From Paracoccus liaowanqingii (GTDB lineage: Bacteria; Pseudomonadota; Alphaproteobacteria; Rhodobacterales; Rhodobacteraceae): a stretch of 64,000 bases of DNA. The stretch lies in NCBI RefSeq assembly GCF_004683865.2, contig NZ_CP040763.1:62001-126000 (forward strand). Reading direction: 5' to 3'. The notes under the pieces are model-generated. The model was given only the letters and a program-made list of their open reading frames with translations. It was not told the DNA's origin and did no database searches. This document shows, one piece after another, positions 1 to 8,091 of this stretch. Made by a program: the position numbers and the translations under genes. Within the stretch, counting starts at the first letter, position 1. Each line of letters opens with the position of its first letter.

Positions 1-71
1 GCGCAGCGCCGCCCGATGCCCTTGCTGCCGCCGGTGATCACCGCCCGAAGGCCCGTCAGTCCAAGATCCAT
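1..71 (-). CDS. SDR-family oxidoreductase, N-terminal fragment (runs off the window)
   Basis: Only the first 23 codons are inside the window. The reading begins MDLGLTGLRAVITGG and continues SKGIGRR, which is the glycine-rich TGxxxGIG nucleotide-binding turn at the start of classical short-chain dehydrogenases/reductases. The ATG at 71 has a GAGGGG ribosome-binding sequence and lies 10 bases after the stop of the amidohydrolase gene, so it is probably the distal gene of the same minus-strand operon. Such an enzyme would oxidise or reduce an alcohol or carbonyl with NAD(P); the substrate cannot be inferred because the catalytic Tyr-Lys region lies outside the window. Confidence 0.75.
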   Translation of the reverse strand, partial: MDLGLTGLRAVITGGSKGIGRRC

Positions 72-81
72 CTTTTGCCCC

Positions 82-1068
82 TCACTTCACATAGCGCTTC
101 AGGATCGACGCCCCGACGCTGTATTTCGGATCGACCATGTTGCCCAAGCGGACCTTGCCGCACATGGTCAGCAGCATATAGGCGTCGGCCTCGGACTGTC
201 CCGTCTCGGCCGCCAGCCAGCGGACCAGCTCGCGATAGGCGATGCGGGACGCATCCTCCAGCGGGCGGGCCGAGCCGATGAACATCATCATCTCCTCGGT
301 CTCCAGCTGCGGCCAGCTGTTGCCATGCCCCTTGATCAGGTCGATCTGCAATTCGACCGTGGCCGGGATCTCCAGCGCGACGCCGCACAATTCCCCGTCG
401 CCCTGAATGGCGTGACAGTCGCCCAGATACAGATAGCCGCCCGGCGTGTTCACCGGAAGATAGATGATCGCGCCCGGCCCCACGTCCGGCAGGTCCATGT
501 TGCCGCCGTAATAGTCGGGCTGCAGGGACGAGATCGCCTCGATCTCGGGCGAGGTGCCGATGGTGCCGATGAACGGCTCGTAGGGCAGGGTCAGGGTGTC
601 GGACCAATGGACGCCGCCCTCGTCCACGACGATCTTCTTGACCTTCTCGGGCAGGGGCGCGTTCAGCATCGCGGTGTTGCCGGTGCCGACCAGACCGCCG
701 AATTCCGGGATCAGGCAGGTGGTGCCCACCGGCTGCGCGCCCCGCGGCGTGATCGAAATGATCCGCACCGCCAGCGCATCGCCCTTTTCCGCGCCCCTGA
801 CGTGGATCGGCCCGGTCTGCGGGTTGAGAAACGGGAAGTTCAGGATGTCCGAGGGTTTGTCGCTTTCCGAGGTGATCTTGCCCTCGAACGCGTCATGGGT
901 TTCGACCGTCACCACCGCGCCCGGATCGACCTCCAGCACCGGCTGGACATAGGGGCCATAGACATAGTGGAACTTGCCCTGATCGGCGATGGTGATGGTG
1001 TGGCGGTCGCCCGCCCGGCCCTTGGCGACGCCCTTGCGCGCCATGATCGAAGTGTCCAGCCAGCTCAT
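82..1068 (-). CDS. Acetamidase/formamidase (FmdA/AmdA family), cluster A
   Basis: A cytoplasmic amidohydrolase of 328 residues, expected to release ammonia from a short amide such as formamide or acetamide. The family signature is visible as GDCHAIQGDGELCG in the middle of the protein, together with the KGHGNSWPQLET stretch typical of FmdA/AmdA proteins. I chose the ATG at 1068 because AAGGAG lies just before it; an in-frame ATG at 1086 would put that ribosome-binding site inside the gene. It is the eighth gene of a minus-strand operon that starts with an AmiC-like sensor and carries its own ABC importer, so the imported substrate is probably its amide. A related enzyme is encoded at 25805-26764. 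The exact substrate is not shown by the sequence. Confidence 0.9.
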   Translation of the reverse strand: MSWLDTSIMARKGVAKGRAGDRHTITIADQGKFHYVYGPYVQPVLEVDPGAVVTVETHDAFEGKITSESDKPSDILNFPFLNPQTGPIHVRGAEKGDALAVRIISITPRGAQPVGTTCLIPEFGGLVGTGNTAMLNAPLPEKVKKIVVDEGGVHWSDTLTLPYEPFIGTIGTSPEIEAISSLQPDYYGGNMDLPDVGPGAIIYLPVNTPGGYLYLGDCHAIQGDGELCGVALEIPATVELQIDLIKGHGNSWPQLETEEMMMFIGSARPLEDASRIAYRELVRWLAAETGQSEADAYMLLTMCGKVRLGNMVDPKYSVGASILKRYVK

Positions 1069-1092
1069 GTTTGCTCCTTCCGGCATGTCGTC

Positions 1093-1806
1093 TCAGATGG
1101 TCAGATGGCGCCGCACGGCGTCGCGCGACGATATCTCGTCCGGCCCCAAGGTGGCCACGATGCGGCCCTTTTCCATGACGTAGCCCCGCTGCGCCATCGA
1201 CACGATCAGGTCCAGGTTCTGTTCGACCAGCAGCACCGCCACCCCCGTCTGCGCGTTCAGTTCCCGCATGTTGCGCGAGATATCCTTGATGATCGAGGGC
1301 TGAATGCCCTCGGACGGCTCGTCCAGCAGCATCAGGCGGGGATGGCTGACCATCGCCCGCCCAATGGCTAGCTGCTGCTGCTGGCCGCCCGACAGGGTGC
1401 CCGCCCGCTGCCGGGCGCGGTCCTTGAGGATCGGGAAGAACCGGTGGATCAGGTCGTAATCGGGGGCCGGACGCCCTGCGCCCGCGACCTCGCCCACCAT
1501 CAGGTTCTCGCGCACGCTGAGGTCGGGGAACACGTCGCGGCCCTGCGGGATGTAGCCGATGCCCTGCAGGGCGCGGTGGTTGGCCCCCATCTGCGTGACA
1601 TCCTGTCCGCCAAAGCGGATGCTGCCCCCGCTGGCAGGCAACAACCCGATCAGCGTGCGCATCAGGGTGCTTTTGCCGACGCCGTTGCGGCCGATGACGG
1701 CCACGATCTCGCCCGCGTTCAGGGTCAGATCGACGCCCTGCAGGACCTGTTCGCCGCCATAGCCGCTGCACAGGCCCGTCGTCTGCAAAAGGACGGTGTC
1801 ACGCAT
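1093..1806 (-). CDS. Branched-chain amino acid/urea-type ABC transporter ATPase (LivF/UrtE-like)
   Basis: A 237-residue ATPase that powers import from the cytoplasmic face of the membrane. Walker A is GRNGVGKST near residue 39, the signature is LSGGQQQQLAIGRA, and Walker B is LMLLDEPSEGIQPS; the EGIQPS ending is typical of LivF/UrtE proteins, as is the VLLVEQNLDL H-loop region, where Gln-Asn replaces the usual His. The start overlaps the end of the partner ATPase gene by 8 bases, implying translational coupling. With the permeases at 2515-4481 and the binding protein at 4554-5792 it makes a complete HAAT-family importer. Its place beside FmdA suggests amides or urea-like compounds rather than leucine (inference). 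Confidence 0.93.
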   Translation of the reverse strand: MRDTVLLQTTGLCSGYGGEQVLQGVDLTLNAGEIVAVIGRNGVGKSTLMRTLIGLLPASGGSIRFGGQDVTQMGANHRALQGIGYIPQGRDVFPDLSVRENLMVGEVAGAGRPAPDYDLIHRFFPILKDRARQRAGTLSGGQQQQLAIGRAMVSHPRLMLLDEPSEGIQPSIIKDISRNMRELNAQTGVAVLLVEQNLDLIVSMAQRGYVMEKGRIVATLGPDEISSRDAVRRHLTI

Positions 1807-2518
1807 CGGCGGCCCCCAGATAGATTTCCTGCACGCCGGGATGGGCGGTGATCTGGTCGATGCTGCCTTGGGCGAAGATGGCGCCCATGTGCAGCACGGT
1901 CACGCTGTGGGCGATCTGCTGCACGAAGGCCATGTCATGTTCGACGGCCAGGATGGTGATGCCGCGCGCGTTCAGGTCGTGCAGCATCTCTCCGGTCTTG
2001 CGGGTCTCGTCGGGGGACATGCCCGCCGTGGGCTCGTCCAGCAGCAGCAGACGCGGCTCGACGCCCACGGCCATCCCGATCTCCAGCCATTGCTGCTGGC
2101 CGTGGGACAGCACGCCCGCCGGGGTCGCGGCCTCGGACGTCAGGCCGGTGAAGTCCAAGACCTGCCGGATGGTCCCGGTCAGGCTGGCGCCGTGCAGGTG
2201 GTGCTGGAAGGCGATCTGAAGGTTCTGGCGCACGCTGAGCGCCTTGAAGATGCCGGGGACCTGGAACTTGACGCTGATCCCCTCGCGGATGCGCTGGAAG
2301 GACCGCAGAGGGGTGATGTCGCGGCCCCGAAAGGTGATCGTGCCGCTGTCGGGGGCATGTTCGCCCAGAAGCAGCCGGAAGAAGGACGATTTGCCCGCCC
2401 CGTTCGGTCCGATCAGGCAATGCATCGCGCCCTCGTCCAGCGCGAAGTCGATGTCGCGGGCGACGGTCACGCCGCCGAAGCGCTTGTTCAGTTTGCTGAC
2501 CTGCAGGATCCGGGTCAT
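1799..2518 (-). CDS. Branched-chain amino acid/urea-type ABC transporter ATPase (LivG/UrtD-like)
   Basis: A 239-residue ATPase and second nucleotide-binding subunit of the cluster A importer. It has Walker A GPNGAGKSS, a VKFQVPGIFKALSV segment like that of UrtD proteins, the variant signature LSHGQQQWLEIGMA (His in place of the usual Gly) and Walker B LLLLDEPTAGMSP, followed by AVEHDM with the switch histidine. The ATG at 2518 overlaps the stop of the LivM-like permease gene as ATGA, so I start here although the frame is open further upstream. The SHGQQQW signature is common in UrtD and favours a urea or short-amide transporter over a true branched-chain amino acid one. Confidence 0.92.
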   Translation of the reverse strand: MTRILQVSKLNKRFGGVTVARDIDFALDEGAMHCLIGPNGAGKSSFFRLLLGEHAPDSGTITFRGRDITPLRSFQRIREGISVKFQVPGIFKALSVRQNLQIAFQHHLHGASLTGTIRQVLDFTGLTSEAATPAGVLSHGQQQWLEIGMAVGVEPRLLLLDEPTAGMSPDETRKTGEMLHDLNARGITILAVEHDMAFVQQIAHSVTVLHMGAIFAQGSIDQITAHPGVQEIYLGAADA

Positions 2519-3621
2519 CGCGCCGCCTTTCCGAAGATGCGCCCAAGGCGCTGCATCAGGGTCGCGACCACCCCATCGGGCGTGACCATGACGGTGAAGA
2601 CCAGCAGCGCGCCCATTACGACCAGCGCATATTGGCTGCCATAGATGGTCAGGGACTGAAAACCGGCGATGACCAGCACGCTGCCCAGCAGTGTCGCGGT
2701 GATGTCGCGCCGTCCCCCGACCGCGACCCAGACAATCGGCAGCGCCGCAGAGGTCAGCCCCATGCTGGAGGGCGTGATGTATTGGCCCCAAGCGGTGTAC
2801 AGCGCGCCCGACAGCCCGGCCAGCGCACCCCCCAGCCCGAAGGCCAGCATCTGGTACAGGCGGATGTCATAGCCCAGCATCTCGGTCCGTTCGGGGTTTT
2901 CCCGGATGGCGACCAGCACATTTCCGAAGGGCGCGTTCAGCAGCATGCGCAGCCCCAGATAGACGGCCACCACCATCGCCAGCAGCACATAATACAGCGC
3001 CGTCCCGGAATAGAGGACCACGTCCCCGCTGAACCACGGCACGGTCAGGGGCGGCATGCCGGACATGCCGTTGAACCCGTTCAGCCGCGCCGTGCCGATG
3101 GCCCATTGCGGGCCTGCGGTCTGCGACATGAACGTCTCCAGCACCAGCGTGACGGACAGGGTGACGATGCCGATGAACACGCCCTTGATGCGGCCATAGA
3201 ACATGAAATAGCCGATCAGCAGGGCGAAGGCGCCGCCCAAGCCCACCGACAGGATCAGCGCCAGCCATGTCAGCCCATAGGCCGATCCGATATTGATCGT
3301 GATGACGCCATAGGCATAGCCCGCCAGCCCGAAGAACGCGGTCTGCCCGAAGCTGAGCGCGCCGCAATATCCCCAGACCACGCCCAGCCCCATCGCCATG
3401 AAGGTCCAGACCAGGAAATAGGCGGCATTGCCGACCGTATAGTCGTTGCTGAACAGCGGATAGACCGCTGCGGCCAGCACCACCGCCACCATGGCGGCCC
3501 AGAAGGCCGGGCCGCGGCCCATGGTCTGCGGCCCCTCCAGACGCGACAGCCATTGGCGGGCGCGCGACCGGGCGGGGGCGGCCGGGGCGTTCAGCGCCTC
3601 GGCGCGGCTCATCGCTGCCAC
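2515..3621 (-). CDS. Branched-chain amino acid/urea-type ABC permease (LivM/UrtC-like)
   Basis: An integral membrane protein of 368 residues with about nine to ten hydrophobic segments, of the BPD_transp_2 family. A proline- and alanine-rich cytoplasmic N-terminus of some 40 residues precedes the first membrane helix. The segments GYCGALSFGQTAFFGLAGYAY (first part) and FGLGGALAGLSGALY are the conserved loops of LivM/UrtC permeases that contact the ATPases. The gene overlaps the upstream LivH-like gene by 13 bases and the downstream ATPase gene by 4, so all are probably made from one transcript. It should form the translocation pore together with the LivH-like protein. Confidence 0.92.
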   Translation of the reverse strand: MAAMSRAEALNAPAAPARSRARQWLSRLEGPQTMGRGPAFWAAMVAVVLAAAVYPLFSNDYTVGNAAYFLVWTFMAMGLGVVWGYCGALSFGQTAFFGLAGYAYGVITINIGSAYGLTWLALILSVGLGGAFALLIGYFMFYGRIKGVFIGIVTLSVTLVLETFMSQTAGPQWAIGTARLNGFNGMSGMPPLTVPWFSGDVVLYSGTALYYVLLAMVVAVYLGLRMLLNAPFGNVLVAIRENPERTEMLGYDIRLYQMLAFGLGGALAGLSGALYTAWGQYITPSSMGLTSAALPIVWVAVGGRRDITATLLGSVLVIAGFQSLTIYGSQYALVVMGALLVFTVMVTPDGVVATLMQRLGRIFGKAAR

Positions 3622-4481
3622 CGCTTGACGACGGCGGACAATCCGCCGGGCATGATCCGGATGACGACGATGACGGCGACCAGCAGGCCGATCTGGCCGA
3701 ACAGTTGCCCGTACCAGGCGGTCAGGCTGGCCTTGATGATGGCGAGGATCGCGGCGGCAGGGGCGGCGCCCAGAAAGATGTCCGCACCGCCCACGACCAC
3801 GGTCACGAAGCTCTCCACGATGAAGGTCGCGCCCATCGTCGGCACCATCGTCATGGTCGGCGCATAGAGCCCGCCCGCCAGCCCGGCCAGCCCCGCACCC
3901 AGTCCGAAGGTCAGCCCATAGATGCGCCGCGTGTCGACCCCAAGCGCACGCGCCATGGCGGGCCGCTGGATCGTCGCGCGGGCGATCACGCCGAAGCGGG
4001 TGTGATAGAACAGCAAATACAGCCCGCCCAGAAGGCCCACCGCCGCGGCGAACAGCACCAGCCGGTAAAGCGAATAGGAGCGATCCCCCAGGGCCATGCT
4101 GCCCAGGGGCGTGCCCACCCCCTGCATGGTCGGCCCCAGCAGGATCAGCACGCCCTGCGTGGCGATCAGGCTGATCCCCCAGGTGGCGATGATGCTGTCC
4201 ATGGGCCGGTGATACAGATGCCGCATCACGGTGCGTTCAAGGACCATCCCGATGGCCGCCGCCGCCAGCGCCCCGCACAGGATGGCGACAGGCAGGGCCA
4301 GCCCCGCCCGCGCGGTCGCGGCGGTGACATAGGCGCCGCACATGATGAATTCGCCATGCGCCAGATTGATCACCCCCATCATCCCGAAGATGACCGCCAG
4401 CCCGGCGCAGGAGATGACCAGAAAGGCGAAGGCATCGCCGAACTGATAGGTGATGGAAAAGATCGCCGTGAAAAGCTCCAC
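3609..4481 (-). CDS. Branched-chain amino acid/urea-type ABC permease (LivH/UrtB-like), GTG start
   Basis: A 290-residue membrane permease, the partner of the LivM-like protein. The motifs GVINLAHGEFIMCGAY near the N-terminus and GLGAGLAGLAGGLYAP near residue 190 are hallmarks of LivH/UrtB. The start is a GTG at 4481 with GGAGG seven bases upstream. It follows the binding-protein gene by 72 bases, and that gap carries a strong GC hairpin (4517-4543), so permease output may be lower than that of the binding protein. Specificity is not readable from the permease; the gene context points to amides. Confidence 0.92.
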   Translation of the reverse strand: MELFTAIFSITYQFGDAFAFLVISCAGLAVIFGMMGVINLAHGEFIMCGAYVTAATARAGLALPVAILCGALAAAAIGMVLERTVMRHLYHRPMDSIIATWGISLIATQGVLILLGPTMQGVGTPLGSMALGDRSYSLYRLVLFAAAVGLLGGLYLLFYHTRFGVIARATIQRPAMARALGVDTRRIYGLTFGLGAGLAGLAGGLYAPTMTMVPTMGATFIVESFVTVVVGGADIFLGAAPAAAILAIIKASLTAWYGQLFGQIGLLVAVIVVIRIMPGGLSAVVKRWQR

Positions 4482-4516
4482 GTGCCGCGCCTCCGTCGAT
4501 AGATTGATGCGTGATC

Positions 4517-4543
4517 CGGGCGGGACCGGCGCGGCCCCGCCCG
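4517..4543 (-). promoter_or_regulatory. Intercistronic hairpin between binding-protein and permease genes (cluster A)
   Basis: Perfect 8-bp arms CGGGCGGG (4517-4524) and CCCGCCCG (4536-4543) enclose a 11-base GC-rich loop. There is no U run on the minus-strand RNA, so it is more likely an mRNA-stabilising or attenuating structure than a full terminator. Equivalent hairpins occur at the same kind of junction at 17901-17929 and 41829-41852. Confidence 0.55.
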
Positions 4544-4553
4544 AGGGTCCGTG

Positions 4554-5792
4554 TCAGGGCGCCGGGGGCGGGCTGGAGGGGGTGTATTGCGCACTGGGAT
4601 CGTTCTGGGTCAGATCGCAGCCCGCATCGCCCAGCCAGTAGGGCTCGATGTTCTCCCATGTCTCGGGGAAGGTGATCGAATGGTCATCCTCGACCTTGGC
4701 CAGGAAGATGGTGTGGGACATGTGCTGGCTTTTGGGGTCCAGGCAGACATTGCCGGACGGTCCGTCGAAGCAGACATCGCCCTCGGCCAGCACGGCGCGG
4801 ATCGCGTCATGATCGGTGCTGCCCGCGCGTTCCACCATCTGCTTGTAGAGATTGATCCCGATGTAGGAGTTCGCGGCCTCCTGGTTGATGTAGGGCTCGT
4901 CGGGGAACATGGCGCGGAAGCGCTCGACGAAATCCGTCGAGGCGGGGCTGTCGATCTCCTCGATATAGTTCGTCGTCACGTACATGTCGGCAAGGCTGGG
5001 CGGGGTGAAGCGCTTGTGCTCGTAGCCCTGTCCCACGTTGACGGACGACGCCATCGGCAGCCCGACATCGGCGGCGTTCGCCTGTTCGTAATACGAGGCC
5101 TGCGCCGCACCGACCAGCAGGGTCACCACGAAGTCGGCCTCGCTTTGCTGGATGTTCTGGATGGTCTGCGAGAATTGCGACACGCCGAGCGGGATGAACT
5201 CTTCGCCCGCCATGGTGCCGCCGTTCTCCTCGACGATCTGGCGCACCCATTCGGCCGAGATCTGGCCGAAGTTGTAATCCGCCGCCAGCGTGTAGACATT
5301 GGGGCCGTAGGTTTCCATCATCCACGGGATCAGGGTCGAGAACTGCTGTTCGGGCACCGCGCCCGTCACGATCATGTTGGCGTCGCAGACCCCGCCCTCG
5401 TACTGGTTGTTGTAGAAGGCCAGCCCGTCGAACTGGTTCACGATGGGTCGGTAGGCCTCGCGCGAGGCCGAGGAAAAGCCCGCGAACACGACATCGACCT
5501 CATCCTGCTGCAGCACCCGGCGCATGAATTCCTGATAGCGGCGGTTGTCGGACTGGGTGTCATAGACCACCAGCTCGATCGGGCGCCCATCGATGCCGCC
5601 GGCGTCGTTGATCTCCTTGGTGGCCAGCTCGATGGCATGGACCTTGACGGCGGTGGCGGCGGCGAAGTCGCCCGACTGGTCCTCGAGGACGCCGATCTTG
5701 ATCGGGCCGTCCTGCGCCAGGGCGGGCTGCCCGGCCATGATGGTTCCTGCCAGCAGAGCGGCAAGCAGAGTGCGGTTCAGTGACTTTCTCAT
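4554..5792 (-). CDS. Periplasmic substrate-binding protein, UrtA/AmiC fold (cluster A importer)
   Basis: A 412-residue secreted protein with a clear signal peptide (MRKSLNRTLLAALLAGTIMA, then cleavage near PALAQ). It belongs to the Peripla_BP_5/6 group: GVLEDQSGDFA opens the first domain and NQYEGGVCDANMIVTGAVPEQ is like the corresponding region of urea- and short-chain-amide-binding proteins. The C-terminus ends in a proline-rich tail. The ATG at 5792 overlaps the stop of the AmiR-like gene, with AGGAG about nine bases upstream. It should capture the substrate in the periplasm and hand it to the LivH/LivM-like permeases. Urea, formamide or a larger amide are all possible. Confidence 0.9.
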   Translation of the reverse strand: MRKSLNRTLLAALLAGTIMAGQPALAQDGPIKIGVLEDQSGDFAAATAVKVHAIELATKEINDAGGIDGRPIELVVYDTQSDNRRYQEFMRRVLQQDEVDVVFAGFSSASREAYRPIVNQFDGLAFYNNQYEGGVCDANMIVTGAVPEQQFSTLIPWMMETYGPNVYTLAADYNFGQISAEWVRQIVEENGGTMAGEEFIPLGVSQFSQTIQNIQQSEADFVVTLLVGAAQASYYEQANAADVGLPMASSVNVGQGYEHKRFTPPSLADMYVTTNYIEEIDSPASTDFVERFRAMFPDEPYINQEAANSYIGINLYKQMVERAGSTDHDAIRAVLAEGDVCFDGPSGNVCLDPKSQHMSHTIFLAKVEDDHSITFPETWENIEPYWLGDAGCDLTQNDPSAQYTPSSPPPAP

Positions 5793-6445
5793 CTGGTCAT
5801 TCTCCTGTTGGGGGCCGGGGTGTCGGGGCGGTCATCGGCGGGGACCCAGGGGTGCGCGGAAGGCTCCGCGGCGTGAGGGGTCAAAGCCAGATGCTCGCGC
5901 GCCAGTTCGTCGATGGGCAGGCGCCGGTTCATGGCGGCCAGCCGCAGCCGTTCGTATGCGTCGTCATGGTTCAGGCCATGTGCCAGCATCAGGTTCAGGA
6001 CCGCCCGGGTGACGATCCGGCGACCCGCCATGCGCTGGCGCAGGCTGTGGATCTCGCGATCCGCCTTGCGGCGCCGGTCGTGCTCGTTCACCGCCAGCAG
6101 CAGGGCGGTGAACACCCCGGAACTGCGGATCGGCTTCATGATGTGGCTGGCGCAGCCCTGGGCCACGACACGGGCCAGCTGGCTGGGCGCCTCGCTGCCG
6201 ATCAGCGCGATGCAGGGCAGGGCGTCCGGCGCCGCACGGGGTGGCAGCCCCTCGGTGACCATGTCGGCCAGAACGATGTCGCTGCCCGCCAGCGCATCAG
6301 GCAGGACCGCGTCCTGCGGGTCGATGGTGCGCACGTCCAGTCCCAGCCTGCCCAGCACGCCGACCAGCATCTGCCGGTTGGCATCCTCGGCATGGATCAC
6401 CAGCGCCCGCAGGCCACGGAAGTTCTTGGTGATCGCGCCCTTCAT
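5789..6445 (-). CDS. AmiR-like ANTAR response regulator / antiterminator (cluster A)
   Basis: A 218-residue regulator with an AmiR layout: an N-terminal pseudo-receiver (about residues 10-130, with VLADMVTEGLPP and the KPIRSSGVFTALLLA segment) followed by a coiled coil and a C-terminal ANTAR domain (REIHSLRQRMAGRRIVTRAV through DDAYERLRLAAMNRRLPIDE). ANTAR domains bind paired stem-loops in leader RNA and prevent termination; in Pseudomonas AmiR is held inactive by AmiC until amide binds. The start at 6445 overlaps the AmiC-like stop as ATGA, so the two are made together. The protein has some 20 extra residues after the ANTAR domain. The leader of its own operon holds an intrinsic terminator at 7620-7663, a plausible target (inference). 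Confidence 0.9.
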   Translation of the reverse strand: MKGAITKNFRGLRALVIHAEDANRQMLVGVLGRLGLDVRTIDPQDAVLPDALAGSDIVLADMVTEGLPPRAAPDALPCIALIGSEAPSQLARVVAQGCASHIMKPIRSSGVFTALLLAVNEHDRRRKADREIHSLRQRMAGRRIVTRAVLNLMLAHGLNHDDAYERLRLAAMNRRLPIDELAREHLALTPHAAEPSAHPWVPADDRPDTPAPNRRMTR

Positions 6446-7605
6446 CGCACCACCTGCAGGTGGGCGGGGGCCTGCCGGGGGGCGACGTCCCCAAGGCTGG
6501 CCCAGACCAGATAGGGGTCGGGCCAGACCGGCGCGGGGTCTTCGTGCAGGATGTCGAAGGTTCCGTGATCGGTCGAGCGGCCGATGCGCGGGCGCAGGCA
6601 GCAATGCAGATTGTCGGGATCGACCGTCACCAACCCCTGCGGCGCCGCGAACCGGATGCCGCCAAGGGCTGCGCGCATTTCGGCGAAACCCGTGGACCCG
6701 GCCTTTGCCACGGCCAGCGCCAGCAGGTGGATGGCGATATAGGCGGCCTCGGCATCCGCGCAGGCCCGTCCCAGATGCGCGTAATGCCGGTCCCATTGCG
6801 CGGTGAAGCGGTCGTTCGCCTCCGACCGGATGGTCGAGAAATAGACCGACGAGGACAGATGCCCCGCCGCGCTGTCCCCGATCATCGGCAGTTCCGCCTC
6901 GGACAGGCTGCAACTGGCGATGGGCAGCGCGCGTGGCTGGTCGATCCCTGCCGCGGCCGCTTCTGCCCGCAGCAGCCGGAAGAATTCGTAGCAGGAATGG
7001 CCGATCAGCGTCGTGAAGATGAAGTCGGGCCGATCCGACACGATCTGGCGGGCCACGGCGCGCAGATCCGTCTCACCGACCGGGAAATACCGCTCTCCGA
7101 TGACGGCGCCGCCGACCTCGGACAGGGCCTCGCGCAGGATGCGGTTGTTTTCCCACGCCCAGATGTAGTTCGAGCCGACCAGCCAGCCCCGCTTGCCGTG
7201 ATGGCACAGCAGGTGGCGCACCAGGGGGATGATGTGCTGATTGGGTGCCGCACCGGTATAGACGACGTTCTCGCTGGTCTCGAACCCCTCGTAATGGGAC
7301 GGGTACCACAGCAGGGCGTCGTTCTTTTCGAACAGCGGCAGCACGTCCTTGCGGCTGGAGGACGTGTAGCAGCCGAGGACGTGGGTCAATCCCCGGTCGA
7401 CCAGCAGCGCCTGCATGGCCTCGCCATAGGCGGACTGCACGCCTCCGGGATCGATGGCCACGGGGTGGAGCGTGACGGCGGCCTGCCGGTCGGCATTCAC
7501 CTCGGCGATGGCCAGGTCCGCGCCGGCGCGCATCGACCGACCGACCGCCGCGTAAGAGCCCGTGGTCGAAAGCACGATCCCGATGTCCAGCTGCCGTCTC
7601 GTCAT
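6442..7605 (-). CDS. AmiC-like cytoplasmic amide sensor (cluster A)
   Basis: A 387-residue Peripla_BP_5 protein without a signal peptide, as in AmiC of Pseudomonas (385 residues), the ligand-sensing negative regulator of AmiR. It opens with DIGIVLSTTGSYAAVGRSM; LLWYPSHYEGFETSENVVYT and GSNYIWAWENNRILRE are typical of AmiC and short-chain-amide-binding proteins. I start at the ATG at 7605: the in-frame GTG at 7644 falls inside a terminator hairpin and would add a 13-residue extension. It is the first gene of the operon and overlaps the AmiR-like gene by four bases. By family knowledge it binds AmiR without ligand and releases it when amide is present. It is clearly homologous to the protein at 20657-21769. 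Confidence 0.88.
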   Translation of the reverse strand: MTRRQLDIGIVLSTTGSYAAVGRSMRAGADLAIAEVNADRQAAVTLHPVAIDPGGVQSAYGEAMQALLVDRGLTHVLGCYTSSSRKDVLPLFEKNDALLWYPSHYEGFETSENVVYTGAAPNQHIIPLVRHLLCHHGKRGWLVGSNYIWAWENNRILREALSEVGGAVIGERYFPVGETDLRAVARQIVSDRPDFIFTTLIGHSCYEFFRLLRAEAAAAGIDQPRALPIASCSLSEAELPMIGDSAAGHLSSSVYFSTIRSEANDRFTAQWDRHYAHLGRACADAEAAYIAIHLLALAVAKAGSTGFAEMRAALGGIRFAAPQGLVTVDPDNLHCCLRPRIGRSTDHGTFDILHEDPAPVWPDPYLVWASLGDVAPRQAPAHLQVVR

Positions 7606-7619
7606 CGCCGGGTCCCACC

Positions 7620-7663
7620 AAACAAAAAGCCCCCATGGCGACAAGACTGTCGCTCAGGGAGGC
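7620..7663 (-). terminator. Intrinsic terminator in the leader of the amiC-amiR operon (cluster A)
   Basis: Read on the minus strand, GCCTCC (7663-7658) pairs with GGGGGC (7634-7629), with an inner perfect stem GCGACA/TGTCGC and a four-base loop, and the structure is followed at once by TTTTTGTTT. It lies only about 14 bases before the AmiC-like start codon and after the likely promoter, so it ends a leader RNA rather than an upstream gene. This is where an ANTAR antiterminator would be expected to act. The hairpin and U run are seen directly; the regulatory role is inferred. Confidence 0.7.
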
Positions 7664-8091
7664 CATGTTGCCTTGCGCATCATGCGCTGTGTTCAGGAAT
7701 TCAGGTCGAAGCCGCATCGTTGAGGCTGGCATCAGGACACAAGACCGGAGAGGGGTTTGTCAACTTAAAACGAAATGCCAGCCGCCCCAAACACGAGCGA
7801 TCCGCAAACGCCGAAAATTTTTGCACCCGTTGTGAAGAACCTGCATCACGGGCATGTTTTCCGGGCAGCGTCACCGTCTGTCTCCCGGATCAGCCACAGC
7901 GTCCTGTTACCGGTCCAAGGCCCGGAAACCGCTGACGTCATCTGCAGGCGTGGATCCGGCAGTCGTCTGCAGAAGATCATCCATCAAGGCGACGCGATCT
8001 AGGCCTACCTCCGAGACACCGCAGGCTTGTTGCATAATTCGGATTACCCCAAGCCCGGCAACGCCATCCGTTTGTCGATAAAAAACCTGCC
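7664..8091. other. Intergenic region between the cluster A leader and the phospholipase D gene
   Basis: About 430 bases with no recognisable coding sequence and slightly lower GC than the surroundings. It holds the leader and likely promoter of the minus-strand amiC operon at its left end. GGCTTGTTGCATAATTCGG at 8024-8042 resembles the outer ends of several insertion-sequence families, but no partner end or transposase is present, so it may be a relic or chance. Confidence 0.4.
7758..7763 (-). promoter_or_regulatory. Candidate -35 element of the cluster A leader
   Basis: A perfect TTGACA on the minus strand, about 95 bases upstream of the leader terminator. No convincing -10 element is visible at the usual spacing, as is common in GC-rich alphaproteobacteria. 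A 13-base palindrome (GCGCA, TGA loop, TGCGC on the minus strand) at 7675-7687 lies between it and the terminator. Confidence 0.35.

Noticed and set aside
16..1371. Long plus-strand frame opposite the FmdA and LivF-like genes
   Set aside because: The protein is rich in Arg, His and Asp without any family pattern and mirrors the codon bias of the genes on the other strand.
7644..7644. Longer start for the cluster A AmiC-like protein
   Set aside because: The codon lies inside the terminator hairpin, has no ribosome-binding site and would add an extension not seen in AmiC proteins.
8024..8042. Sequence resembling an insertion-sequence end (GGCTTGTTGCATAATTCGG)
   Set aside because: No opposite end, target duplication or transposase remnant was found nearby; it is only mentioned in the intergenic entry.
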